From Emticicia sp. 21SJ11W-3 (GTDB taxonomy: Bacteria; Bacteroidota; Bacteroidia; Cytophagales; Spirosomataceae): a stretch of DNA of 64,000 nt. Below the pieces are notes generated by a model that was not told the origin of the DNA, ran no database searches, and saw only the letters and a program-made list of their open reading frames with translations. A program made the translations under genes and the position numbers. Shown here in pieces: positions 1-7,965 of the stretch. The number at the start of each line of letters is the position of its first letter. The stretch's first letter is position 1. The stretch covers positions 1,674,001-1,738,000 of the forward strand of contig NZ_CP092074.1 in NCBI RefSeq assembly GCF_024138715.1, in the 5' to 3' direction.

Positions 1-482
1 CAACTGCCGGAGCAGTAGATGAAGAGATTCTGGCCGATTTTGATATCCTGACGGAAATCATCACCACAGTCCGTAACACCCGTAATGCCAAGCAGATATC
101 GCCTAAAGAGGCATTGCCATTGGCTGTTAAAACGGGTAATCAGGCACGTTATGAAGCATTGGCAGGCTTGATACAAAAGCTGGGCAATATTTCAGAAATC
201 CGTTATGTGAGCGATAAAACAGATGGTATCAGCTTTGTAATTAAAGGCGACGAATTTACGATTGACCTGGGCTCAAACATGGATGTAGAGGCCGAAAAAG
301 CCAACCTGCAAAAAGAGCTGGAGTACACCCGGGGCTTTAAGAAATCAACCGAAGCCAAGTTGGCCAACGAGCGTTTCGTACAAAATGCCAAGCCTGAAAT
401 TATAGAAAAAGAACGCCAGAAACTAGCCGATGCCGACGCCAAAATCAAGGCTTTGGAAGAGGCTTTGGTGAAGTTGGGGTAG
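1..482 (+). CDS. valS: Valyl-tRNA synthetase, C-terminal part (partial)
   Basis: The gene enters from the left edge, reading frame from base 3, and only the last ~160 residues are present. Charges tRNA-Val in the cytoplasm. The visible part has the end of the anticodon-binding region (VRNTRNAKQISPKEAL, a segment typical of ValS) followed by the charged C-terminal coiled-coil arm (roughly the last 70 residues, rich in K/E, ending ALVKLG) that contacts the tRNA elbow. A hairpin terminator follows about 30 bases after the stop. The catalytic HIGH and KMSKS motifs lie outside the window. The identification rests on these two C-terminal features. Confidence 0.93.
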   Translation, partial: TAGAVDEEILADFDILTEIITTVRNTRNAKQISPKEALPLAVKTGNQARYEALAGLIQKLGNISEIRYVSDKTDGISFVIKGDEFTIDLGSNMDVEAEKANLQKELEYTRGFKKSTEAKLANERFVQNAKPEIIEKERQKLADADAKIKALEEALVKLG

Positions 483-514
483 ATAAATTACAGCATAAAA
501 AAGAGGTTTAGCAA

Positions 515-547
515 GCGGTCGGGATTGATATTCCGGCCGCTTTTTTT
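515..547 (+). terminator. Terminator after valS
   Basis: Stem GCGGTCGG / CCGGCCGC (one G-T pair) followed by seven T. Ends the valS transcript before the accessory region. Confidence 0.85.
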
Positions 548-553
548 ATCAGT

Positions 554-562
554 TTATCCACA
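554..562 (+). other. Single DnaA-box-like 9-mer
   Basis: TTATCCACA is an exact match to the DnaA box consensus TTATNCACA. It lies 190 bases upstream of a RepA-like ATPase gene. One isolated 9-mer can occur by chance. It is listed because iterons and an AT-rich stretch follow that ATPase gene. The rest of 483-747 shows an AT-rich leader with the palindrome TTTTGCAAAA at 577-586 and no gene. Confidence 0.35.
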
Positions 563-747
563 AAAAATCTTTTGTGTTTTGCAAAAATAAATCAGCAAAA
601 AAGCATAAATTTATAGACAGCAACAAGTGCCAGATAATGGCTTTGTAGATGCTTTATTGGCTAGATAATAATCACTTACTGCTCATTCTGACCCTAAAAT
701 GATACGACGGTGAGTTTATTTTTTGTTTTACTATATTTTTTTGTTTG

Positions 748-1860
748 ATGACTAAGAATTTAAAAAATCCACACAAAAGTGATGCTTTACAAGAACACAC
801 GCCAACGAATGCTTTAACAGACCCTGATGCCACCCTGCAAAACATCAGGGCGCATTTTGATGAACTGCTGCAAGCGCCTGCATTTGAGGAACAGGAAGAC
901 GAAAACACAGGGCTGTTGATTGTGAAATCGGCCAATAGCTGGCTTGAACTGGCTGCCAGCCAGCCAAAACCCGAAATGCTTTTTGATGAGTTCTGGTTTG
1001 AAGGCGAATTGTGCATTCTGTTTGCCGATACCAACCTCGGTAAATCTATTCTGGCCGTGCAGATTGGTAACAGCATCAGTAAAGGAGAGGCCGTGCGGGG
1101 GTTCAGGCTTGATGCCCAAAAACAAATGGTGTTGTATTTTGATTTTGAGCTGTCGGCCAAGCAGTTTCAGAACCGGTACTCGGTTGATTTTCAGAACCCT
1201 TATCGTTTCGATGAGAATTTTAAAAGAGTAGAGCTGAACCCCGATGCGGTGATACCCGACAAGCAGACTTTTGAGGAGTTTCTGAGTAACGCCCTTGAAA
1301 AAAGCCTGATTGAAACCGGAGCAAAGGTGCTGATTATTGACAACCTCACGTACCTGAAAACCGAGACCGAGAAAGCCGTAAATGCCATGCCGGTGATGAA
1401 GCACCTGAAAGCCCTAAAAAGTAAATTTAGCCTTTCGTTGCTGGCATTGGCACATACCCCCAAACGCGATTTAAGCAAGCCCATCAGCCAGAACGATTTG
1501 CAGGGCAGCAAGGCCTTGATGAGCTTTACCGATTCGTCTTTTGCCATTGGTGAAAGCCAGCGCGACAAGGGCATCCGCTACCTGAAACAGATAAAAGTAC
1601 GCCAAAGCGAATTTATGTATGACACCGACAACGTAGCCGTATGCCAGATAGCCAAAGCAGATAATTTTCTGCAATTTGAATTAACCGGCTTCGGCTACGA
1701 AAAAGAGCATCTGCGCGAGGTTTCTGTTAAGGAAAAGGATGAGCGGACGAGTGAGATTATATTGTTGAGGAAGCAGGGGTTTACTAACCTACAGATAGCC
1801 ATTAAATATGGTCTTTCTGAAAGCGGTGTAAGGAGAATAATTAAAAAGCAAGGGGATTAG
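748..1860 (+). CDS. RepA/RecA-like AAA ATPase with C-terminal HTH
   Basis: About 370 residues. A P-loop of RecA/AAA_25 type is visible near residues 91-99 (FADTNLGKS) and a Walker B strand near 190-200 (KVLIIDNLTYL). The family includes plasmid and phage replicative helicases (RepA-like) and Bacteroidota mobile-element ATPases. The last ~35 residues (from RTSEIILLRKQGF to GVRRIIKK) read as a helix-turn-helix of resolvase/LuxR style, which would bind DNA. The start is the ATG at 748; a TTG codon lies just before it. Directly after the stop comes a palindromic iteron block, and a zinc-finger/TOPRIM-like gene follows 0.7 kb on. The arrangement suggests a replication or DNA-maintenance module. 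That role is inferred and no integrase is present. Confidence 0.75.
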   Translation: MTKNLKNPHKSDALQEHTPTNALTDPDATLQNIRAHFDELLQAPAFEEQEDENTGLLIVKSANSWLELAASQPKPEMLFDEFWFEGELCILFADTNLGKSILAVQIGNSISKGEAVRGFRLDAQKQMVLYFDFELSAKQFQNRYSVDFQNPYRFDENFKRVELNPDAVIPDKQTFEEFLSNALEKSLIETGAKVLIIDNLTYLKTETEKAVNAMPVMKHLKALKSKFSLSLLALAHTPKRDLSKPISQNDLQGSKALMSFTDSSFAIGESQRDKGIRYLKQIKVRQSEFMYDTDNVAVCQIAKADNFLQFELTGFGYEKEHLREVSVKEKDERTSEIILLRKQGFTNLQIAIKYGLSESGVRRIIKKQGD

Positions 1861-1930
1861 AATCGCACTCAATCGCACAAATCGCACTTTTCGTACTACT
1901 GTGCGATTAGTGCGAAAAGTGCGATTGGTA
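1861..1930. repeat. Palindromic iteron block 1
   Basis: Starts at the base after the ATPase stop codon. Three forward copies of AATCGCAC are followed by inverted copies (GTGCGATT type). The core inverted repeat is AATCGCACTTTTCG (1880-1893) against CGAAAAGTGCGATT (1913-1926), 14 bp without mismatch. The same 9-mer unit makes up block 2, about 130 bases downstream. Confidence 0.85.
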
Positions 1931-1931
1931 C

Positions 1932-2055
1932 CAATAATTTATTAATCATTTGTCAGATAATTAATTAATAGGTATAGTTATTAATACTTATTAATAATTA
2001 ATTATTATTATTTCTTCATTCTTCTTTTAAAACATCTTTTCTGACCTCTGCTTTA
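1932..2055. other. Very AT-rich spacer between iteron blocks
   Basis: Composed almost wholly of A and T with TTAATTAATA-type runs, flanked on both sides by the iteron blocks. The layout of iterons around an AT-rich unwinding-like stretch resembles a replication origin. This is an architectural inference only. No gene is seen. Confidence 0.45.
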
Positions 2056-2059
2056 ACCA

Positions 2060-2145
2060 AACCGCACTAATCGCACTAATCGCACTTTTCGTACTGCTGT
2101 GCGATTAGTGCGATTAGTGCGATTGAGTGCGATTGAGTACGAGCT
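2060..2145. repeat. Palindromic iteron block 2
   Basis: Tandem 9-mers ATCGCACTA (three forward) face tandem GTGCGATTA/G units (at least four reverse) around a short centre holding TTTTCGTACTGCT, the same centre as block 1 apart from one base. The forward arm AATCGCACTAATCGCAC is matched by GTGCGATTAGTGCGATT. The repeats could be iterons bound by the ATPase or its HTH, or a cruciform-forming REP element. Confidence 0.85.
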
Positions 2146-2171
2146 AAATAATTATTCTACTATGATTGGTA

Positions 2172-2467
2172 ATCCCTTTAGGGATGTTATATCAATAGAA
2201 AATAAAAATGCAAAATGGGCAAAGTCCCGTAGGGACGGTATATTAAAAGCGAGGATTGAATATATCATCCCTACGGGATATGGACACATCAATCTTGCTA
2301 TTAACTACTGATATACCATCCCTGACGGGATCTTGACATGTCAATCTTACTATTAATTACGGATAAACCTTCCCTGACGGGATTAACTTATGGAAGAAGA
2401 ATATCCCGTTAGGGATAACATATCAGTAGAAAGAAGTAAGTCGAGATATTCAAAGTCCCGTATGGAC
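2172..2467. repeat. REP-like palindrome array A (7 copies)
   Basis: Seven short palindromes with core TCCC-spacer-GGGA at 2172, 2224, 2267, 2318, 2371, 2403 and 2455. The asymmetric spacer gives an orientation: GTA-type copies read forward and TAC/TGAC-type copies read reverse, giving two forward, three reverse, two forward. Flanks are conserved too (GGTATATTAA after forward copies, TATACCATC or similar before reverse ones). Spacing of about 32-52 bases is irregular and there are no unique spacers of fixed length, so this is not a CRISPR. Confidence 0.85.
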
Positions 2468-2544
2468 GGTATATTAATAGTGCATAGTACACCCCATTTC
2501 ATATTCACCAAAAATTGTTGTATATTAGTAGCAGAGGATTAGAA

Positions 2545-3471
2545 ATGGAGAATTATCAATTTTTGCTGGAGCCTTATAAGGGCATGAAAACCCGGTACAC
2601 CTGCCCCAATTGTGGCGAGAAACACGCTTTTACCAGATACATCAATGCTGAAACCGGCGAGCATCTGGCCGACGACGTTGGCCGTTGCAACCGCGAGATA
2701 AAATGTGGGTATCATTATACACCCAGGCAGTATTTTCAGGATAACCCTACTGATACCGTTAAGGTAAGGCCCTATAAACCATTGCCCGAAAAGCTGGTGT
2801 CGTATATAGAAAACGAAATTTTTCTGGCCAGCCTCAAACCCAATCAGCCCAATAATCTGCTGGCTTTTTTGAGGCATACTTTCGGCGAGGTGAGAACCAA
2901 TCTGCTTATTAAACGCTATTTTATTGGTACGTCAAAGCATTGGGCCGGGGCTACGGTTTTCTGGCAGATAGATACGCGGCGGAGAATCCGTTCGGGTAAA
3001 ATCATGTTGTACAATACGGCCACAGGCAAAAGAATCAAAGAGCCTGTCAGCCTTATCAGCTGGGTGCATAGCGTACTCAATCTACCCGATTTCAACCTGA
3101 AACAGTGCTTTTTTGGTGAGCATCTGCTCATCAACAACACCAAGCCCGTAGCCATTGTTGAAAGCGAAAAAACCGCCCTGATAGCAAGCCTGTACGAGCC
3201 TCGGTTTACATGGCTGGCTGCAGGTAGCCTTAACAGCCTGTCGGCAGATAAGTGTAAAGTGTTAGAGGGCAGAAAGGTTTTTCTTTTTCCGGATGTGAAC
3301 GCCTTTGAAAAATGGCAGGCCAAAGTGCAGGAGTTTCGGTGGGGAAGCCAATGGGTGGTGTCTGATGTGCTTGAAAAAATAGCTACCGACCAAGACCGCC
3401 AGCAGGGCCTTGACCTGGCCGATTACCTGCTCAGGTCTGGCAACGAGAAGCCGAGGCTATACAGGCAGTAA
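2545..3471 (+). CDS. DUF6371-type zinc-finger / TOPRIM-like protein
   Basis: About 308 residues. The start is the ATG at 2545, preceded by GCAGAGGATT; an upstream TTG extends the frame. The N-terminus carries a putative zinc-binding segment (C20-x2-C23 with H27, then C48 and C54 with H57), similar to the CHC2-like finger of primases and matching the DUF6371 family as I remember it. Further on, VESEKTA (about residue 205) and FPDVN (about 255) look like the acidic motifs of a TOPRIM fold. Such proteins often accompany RepA-like ATPases in Bacteroidota mobile elements, where a primase-like role is plausible but unproven. It sits between REP array A and a terminator shared with the convergent ChlI-like gene. 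Confidence 0.72.
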   Translation: MENYQFLLEPYKGMKTRYTCPNCGEKHAFTRYINAETGEHLADDVGRCNREIKCGYHYTPRQYFQDNPTDTVKVRPYKPLPEKLVSYIENEIFLASLKPNQPNNLLAFLRHTFGEVRTNLLIKRYFIGTSKHWAGATVFWQIDTRRRIRSGKIMLYNTATGKRIKEPVSLISWVHSVLNLPDFNLKQCFFGEHLLINNTKPVAIVESEKTALIASLYEPRFTWLAAGSLNSLSADKCKVLEGRKVFLFPDVNAFEKWQAKVQEFRWGSQWVVSDVLEKIATDQDRQQGLDLADYLLRSGNEKPRLYRQ

Positions 3472-3475
3472 AAGA

Positions 3476-3505
3476 AAAAGCACACCTGAGTGCAGATGTG
3501 CTTTT
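3476..3505. terminator. Bidirectional terminator between convergent genes
   Basis: Stem AAAAGCACA / TGTGCTTTT with a 12-base loop, flanked by A and T runs, so it can serve both the DUF6371 gene (plus) and the ChlI-like gene (minus). Confidence 0.85.
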
Positions 3506-3522
3506 ATATAAGTTTCTATCTA

Positions 3523-5049
3523 TCAATACCGCTTAAAATCGTCATTATCTTCATCCTCATCATCAAACTTCATTTTGTTGGGGTCAAACATGCTGTCGAG
3601 CAGGTCTTTGAATTGCAGACCCGTATCAAGCGCCTGTTTGCTGATTAACGAATATTCGGCCAGGCCGTGCAGGGCAAATTCCATCATAAACAGCTTGTCG
3701 TTCTCGTTAAGGCGCGGGTGGAAATTCTCCACCAGTTCATCCAGCCCGTCAATGGTTTTTAGTCTGGCTTTGTATTCACGGTCGGTCAAATCGTTCAGAA
3801 AATCAATCACATTGCCTTCGCCAAACCAGGTTGATACCTGCTGAAAAGGATTCTTACCTGCTTTCTTTTTCTTCAATGCTTCGGGGTTCGGGAAGTACTT
3901 CAGAAACTCCGTCCGCATGGCTTTGCCAATCAGGCTTTGTGCCACATAAACAGGGCCTTCAACCTCGCCTTCATACACCAGCTCAATTTTACCGTTAATG
4001 GCCGATATAGCTCCGTAAATGTCAGACACCCGGGCATGTACGTTTTTCTCACCGTTGATGAGTGAACGTCTTTCGGCAGAACTCAACAGGTTTTCGTAGG
4101 CCGAGATAGTCATCCGGGCAGAAACCCCGCTTTTCGCATCTACATACTCACTGCTGCGGGCTTCAACGGCTATTTGTTCAATCAGGTCTTTCAGTATATC
4201 GTTTACCTCAATTTTCTTCTGTTCGGCTTTAATAATGGCTTCCTGCTGGGTGATTTTACGCCCAATCTCAATCGATTTCGGATAGTGGGTTACTATCTGG
4301 CTATCGATACGGTCTTTCAGAGGCGTTACAATACTACCACGGTTGGTGTAGTCTTCCGGGTTAGCCGTAAACACAAACTGGATATCCAGCGGGATTCTCA
4401 GTTTGAATCCGCGAATCTGAATATCGCCTTCCTGCAGAATATTGAACAAAGAAACCTGAATACGGGCTTGTAAATCGGGCAACTCGTTGATAACAAAAAT
4501 ACAACGGTGCGAACGCGGAATCATGCCGAAGTGAATGACACGTTCATCAGAATACGGCAGTTTCAAAGTGGCAGCCTTGATAGGGTCAACGTCACCAATT
4601 AAATCGGCAATAGAAACATCCGGCGTAGCCAGTTTTTCATTATAGCGTTCGGCACGAGACAACCAGCTTACAGGCGTGGCATCACCTTTTTCGGCAATCA
4701 GGTCTTTGGCATAGCGTGAGAGCGGTTCAAGCGGGTCGTCGTTCAGTTCAGAGCCTTCCACTACGGCCACGTATTCATCAAGCAGATTTACCATCAGGCG
4801 GGCAATACGGGTTTTGGCTTGTCCGCGCAAACCCAGTAAGTTAATATGGTGCATGGAAAGAATGGCTTTCTCTACATCAGGTATAACGGTTTCTTCATAA
4901 CCCCATATACCCGGAAAAACCGTTTCTTTATTCTTTAGTTTTTCAATCAGATTGTCTCTTAATTCTTGTTTAATAGATTTTAGGCGATAATTACTGGCTT
5001 TCAGTTCACCCAGTGTTTTAATTTTCAATAAGTTTTTGTCGAATGCCAT
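3523..5049 (-). CDS. Magnesium-chelatase ChlI-like AAA+ ATPase
   Basis: About 508 residues. Walker A GLRGQAKT lies near residue 75, a Walker B-like strand CIFVINELPDL near 185, and the segment FVFTANPEDYTNRGSIVTP near 240 matches the sensor region of ChlI/MoxR-type AAA+ proteins. It belongs to a conserved Bacteroidota family annotated as magnesium chelatase subunit I-like. The host shows no chlorophyll pathway here, so the name describes fold rather than substrate. These ATPases usually act with VWA-domain partners to remodel proteins; no VWA gene is adjacent. The ATG at 5049 (MAFDKNLL) is preferred. An in-frame ATG at 5103 would add 18 residues that look non-conserved. The C-terminus is very acidic. 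Confidence 0.85.
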   Translation of the reverse strand: MAFDKNLLKIKTLGELKASNYRLKSIKQELRDNLIEKLKNKETVFPGIWGYEETVIPDVEKAILSMHHINLLGLRGQAKTRIARLMVNLLDEYVAVVEGSELNDDPLEPLSRYAKDLIAEKGDATPVSWLSRAERYNEKLATPDVSIADLIGDVDPIKAATLKLPYSDERVIHFGMIPRSHRCIFVINELPDLQARIQVSLFNILQEGDIQIRGFKLRIPLDIQFVFTANPEDYTNRGSIVTPLKDRIDSQIVTHYPKSIEIGRKITQQEAIIKAEQKKIEVNDILKDLIEQIAVEARSSEYVDAKSGVSARMTISAYENLLSSAERRSLINGEKNVHARVSDIYGAISAINGKIELVYEGEVEGPVYVAQSLIGKAMRTEFLKYFPNPEALKKKKAGKNPFQQVSTWFGEGNVIDFLNDLTDREYKARLKTIDGLDELVENFHPRLNENDKLFMMEFALHGLAEYSLISKQALDTGLQFKDLLDSMFDPNKMKFDDEDEDNDDFKRY

Positions 5050-5162
5050 AATGCGAATGCTGCTGATTTTGCGTGTTATAAGCATAACGGATTTAACGCC
5101 CAAATGGTTTGTGTGCCGATTTTATTTGCAGAAAATAATGATTTTTTAATGAGGATATAAGA

Positions 5163-5202
5163 AAGGGCCATTTCTATGGCAGATTGCAAAGAAATGACCC
5201 TT
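5163..5202 (-). terminator. Hairpin after the 39-aa gene
   Basis: AAGGGCCATTTCT (5163-5175) pairs with AGAAATGACCCTT (5190-5202) with one mismatch. It lies just past the stop of the small minus-strand gene. The T-run is weak, so it could also be an RNA-stabilising hairpin. Confidence 0.55.
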
Positions 5203-5220
5203 ATGGAATGGCATTAATGC

Positions 5221-5340
5221 TTAGCTGCATTGACCCAGAATATACCACAAAATAACAAATACGATAATGGTGCCAAAGCAACCACCACCTAATTTCTTTG
5301 CGCCATAACCGGCAAGCAGACCTCGTAGTAAATTATTCAT
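5221..5340 (-). CDS. Small membrane protein, 39 aa
   Basis: ATG at 5340, stop at 5221. The protein opens MNNLLRGLLAGYGAKKLGGG and continues with a hydrophobic stretch (CFGTIIVFVILWYILGQCS), that is a glycine-rich, basic N-terminus followed by one transmembrane helix. I recall closely similar short proteins in Bacteroidota but no assigned function. Support comes from its protein-like composition, a hairpin after its stop and an otherwise empty intergenic space. Too short for many ORF callers. Confidence 0.7.
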   Translation of the reverse strand: MNNLLRGLLAGYGAKKLGGGCFGTIIVFVILWYILGQCS

Positions 5341-5538
5341 GCGTGTTTCTGAATTTTATAGAGTTTTAAAATTTAACTGTACGATGAAAAAAAACTACGC
5401 CTGCGCCATATTACGTATAGTTGTGGTAATCGCTCCACAAATCATATTCAAGCGGCTATTTTCAGAATCCACACTTATTAATTGGGGAAAATGTTCTACT
5501 AAGCTAAGTTATAGTAGATTTCTATAAACAATGTTTAA

Positions 5539-5698
5539 ATCCCGTAGGGATGATATATCATTAGAAAATAATGCTACAAATAGAGCTAAGTCCCGTAGGG
5601 ACGGTATATTAAGGACTCGATTACTAATATATTATCCCTCCGGGATACAAAAACGCTAATCAAATCAATTACTACAGATATAGCATCCCTGACGGGAT
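5539..5698. repeat. REP-like palindrome array B (4 copies)
   Basis: Cores at 5539-5551, 5590-5602, 5634-5646 and 5685-5698. They belong to the same family as array A, with two forward copies (spacer GTA) followed by two reverse copies (spacers TCC and TGAC). The array as a whole is an inverted pair. Arrays A and B bracket the DUF6371 gene, the ChlI-like gene and the 39-aa gene. Confidence 0.85.
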
Positions 5699-5791
5699 AT
5701 AATTGCACACTTTGTAGTATAACGTTGAAGAAAAATTTTACTGAAAATCTAATAAGGTGGTATAATTAAGCAATACCTCTGTTTAAATGGT

Positions 5792-6826
5792 TCAATCTAA
5801 ACCAACACCATATTTACTACCCAATTCATTCAAAGCCTTTTCAGTTTCAGGCAACAGATTCACGCCGTTGGCCAGTTGCTGTTTTTTCAGCGTTAATCCT
5901 CTGGCACCGGGCATTCTTACGGGTTGGTCGGGGTTAGCAGGTTCTGATGCCAGGCATTGGTTTTTCAGATATTCAGCCTCACGCTTAAAAGCAGATTCCC
6001 CTGCAAAGCCTTTCGGGCTTATTATTTGTAGATAAACAGATGCACCCCAAAGGGTAGGTTCATCGGCACGGCCATGGCCAGCTAAGGCACTGGTGAGGGC
6101 TTCTACCATCAGGCCTAGCCCGAAACCTTTATCACCGCTGTCCAGCCCACCCAATGGCAGAATTGAACCGGGCGGATTGGCAAAGAATGTGGCAGGGTCG
6201 TTCGTAGCATTGCCTTGGGCATCCAGCAGCCAGTGATGAGGCAGCATCTCCTGATTCCGATGCGCACGTGCTACCAGACCGTTAGAAGTGGCAGACATAC
6301 TTACGTCTATCATAATCGGGTCAGATTCGGTCGGATACCCCACCGCCAGCGGGTCAGGGCTGTATACCGGGGTAAGTCCGCCATACGGAGCCACGGTTTT
6401 GTTACGGGGGTCTGAACAGGCCAGCAGAATCATCAAACCTTGACGGGCTACTTTTTCAAGATAAGCAGCCAGACAACCAATATGATGCGATTGCCGAATG
6501 GTGATGATAGACGTGCCAAAGGCTTCGGCTCGTTTGGTAGCTTCTTCAATGGCTTTCACTACCAGCCAGGGGCCGGGTAAATAGTTACCATCTAAGGCCA
6601 GCACTGCACCAAAATCATTAATGACTTTGGCTTGGCCTTGTTTGGTCATACCGTCTTTTTCTAACTCGCCAACGTAGGCAGGCAGCAACTGCAAGCCATG
6701 TGTGCGGTGGCCTAATAGCTCACCTTCCAAAAGAATATCAGCCGTATGGAATGCCTTTTCTGCATCCAGCCCGGCTTGTTGCAATAGATGCTGGCTGAAC
6801 TGTAACAGTGCCGCTGAGTTTCTCAT
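5792..6826 (-). CDS. Ldh-family NAD(P)-dependent oxidoreductase (malate/L-lactate/ureidoglycolate type)
   Basis: 344 residues, normal for the family (LDH2/MDH2 fold, unrelated to classical lactate dehydrogenase). Recognisable segments are GELLGHRTHGLQLLP near the N-terminus, QSHHIGCLAAYLEKVA in the middle (with the catalytic-region histidine), and ACSDPRNKTVAPYGG before the substrate and cofactor site. Such enzymes reduce 2-oxoacids with NAD(P)H; the substrate cannot be read from sequence. The start codon follows the stop of the upstream TIM-barrel gene by 3 bases, so the two are surely one operon and may serve the same catabolic route. Confidence 0.88.
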   Translation of the reverse strand: MRNSAALLQFSQHLLQQAGLDAEKAFHTADILLEGELLGHRTHGLQLLPAYVGELEKDGMTKQGQAKVINDFGAVLALDGNYLPGPWLVVKAIEEATKRAEAFGTSIITIRQSHHIGCLAAYLEKVARQGLMILLACSDPRNKTVAPYGGLTPVYSPDPLAVGYPTESDPIMIDVSMSATSNGLVARAHRNQEMLPHHWLLDAQGNATNDPATFFANPPGSILPLGGLDSGDKGFGLGLMVEALTSALAGHGRADEPTLWGASVYLQIISPKGFAGESAFKREAEYLKNQCLASEPANPDQPVRMPGARGLTLKKQQLANGVNLLPETEKALNELGSKYGVGLD

Positions 6827-6829
6827 AAA

Positions 6830-7774
6830 TCAGGCAGTGGCTTTGGCAACAGCGGCTTTCATTTTAGACAGACCCAAAGTGGCAGCTACCAGCGCATCCA
6901 TTTTCCAGTATTCTTTGTTGAACAGCTCTAAAGATAACACAATGGGCGTATTTTTGCTGTTCAGGTCGCGCAGTATCTGGGTCATAGGAGCAATGCCATC
7001 GCCGGGTAAAATACGATCGCCGTCGTTGATGCTTTCTCTGGGTGGCTGGCCGGGGTAATCGTTCATGTGGAACATCTGAACCGAAGAACCATTTATGGTT
7101 TTCAGGCTGTTAAAGCTGGAACCTCCTTTATGCAGGTGGTACACGTCTGTCAATACACAAGCCTTGGGGTGGCCACTTTCAGAAGCCACAAACAGTACCT
7201 CACCAACCAGATGAAGATTGGTTGAGAAGCCCCACATTTCCAGTTGAGGTATCACGCCGTAGTTATCGCTTACCTCCAGCAATTTGCCATATCTTTCTGC
7301 TACGGCCTGTAAGTTAAGTACCTGGCCGGTAGTGGCACCAAACGGAGGGGCTGCAATGCGCTTACAGCCGATTTCGGCCAGCATGGCCATTTCTCTTTTG
7401 TTCTGCTCTAAAGCCTTTTCACGTTCGGCGGCATCATCCACTATCCATTTCGAGAAGCCGATGGCATCTTCAATGGTGATACCCAAATCGGCAGCACGTT
7501 TCTTAATATCTTTCAGGCTGCCACCTTGTGCCTTATATTTTTCAACGGTGTTTACCCATATTTCAATGGCATCATAGCCTGCTTTGGCAGCTGTTTCTAT
7601 TTCACCAACCAGCCCGAGGTTCTGCTCGCGGATGGTACTGGTATTTAAACAGAATTTAAAATTGTGTTTGGCTTTGGTGTGGGTTTCGGCCATTGCATCC
7701 GGCAAACCCAGACCAAGGCCTGCACCTACTGCTAATGTGTTTTTAAGTAAGTTTCGGCGAGAGATAGCGCTCAT
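6830..7774 (-). CDS. Exported sugar phosphate isomerase/epimerase-like TIM barrel
   Basis: 314 residues. The N-terminus MSAISRRNLLKNTLAVGAG is a twin-arginine signal (SRRNLLK) ending near PDAMAETHT, so the protein should be exported folded through Tat. The rest is an AP-endonuclease-2/xylose-isomerase-like barrel: FCLNTSTIREQ opens the first strand, and E/D/H residues typical of metal binding occur in QLEMWGF, LTDVYHLHKGG and VQMFHMNDYPG. The substrate is unknown. First gene of an operon with the Ldh-type oxidoreductase. Together they suggest oxidation and isomerisation of a sugar acid or polyol, which is inference. Confidence 0.85.
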   Translation of the reverse strand: MSAISRRNLLKNTLAVGAGLGLGLPDAMAETHTKAKHNFKFCLNTSTIREQNLGLVGEIETAAKAGYDAIEIWVNTVEKYKAQGGSLKDIKKRAADLGITIEDAIGFSKWIVDDAAEREKALEQNKREMAMLAEIGCKRIAAPPFGATTGQVLNLQAVAERYGKLLEVSDNYGVIPQLEMWGFSTNLHLVGEVLFVASESGHPKACVLTDVYHLHKGGSSFNSLKTINGSSVQMFHMNDYPGQPPRESINDGDRILPGDGIAPMTQILRDLNSKNTPIVLSLELFNKEYWKMDALVAATLGLSKMKAAVAKATA

Positions 7775-7965
7775 TTGCTGTAAAATTTAATAAGTTTCAG
7801 ATTGAATGTTTCATAATAGTATTGAAAAGTAAATATAGGTTTATATGAGCGGGTTTTCAAGGAAATCGCAAGTTTAGTGCCATAGGGGATGGGGAGATGA
7901 CAGCCTTTTAAAATACCATTCTATTCCACCGCCATCATTCAGTAAAATGAGTTTTTGCTGCTCAC

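Noticed and set aside
2099-2311. 70-aa open frame in the repeat region
   Set aside because: Built from iterons and REP palindromes, no coding signal.
2172-2467. CRISPR array
   Set aside because: Units are short palindromes in mixed orientation with irregular spacing; no constant direct repeat of ~30 bases and no cas genes.
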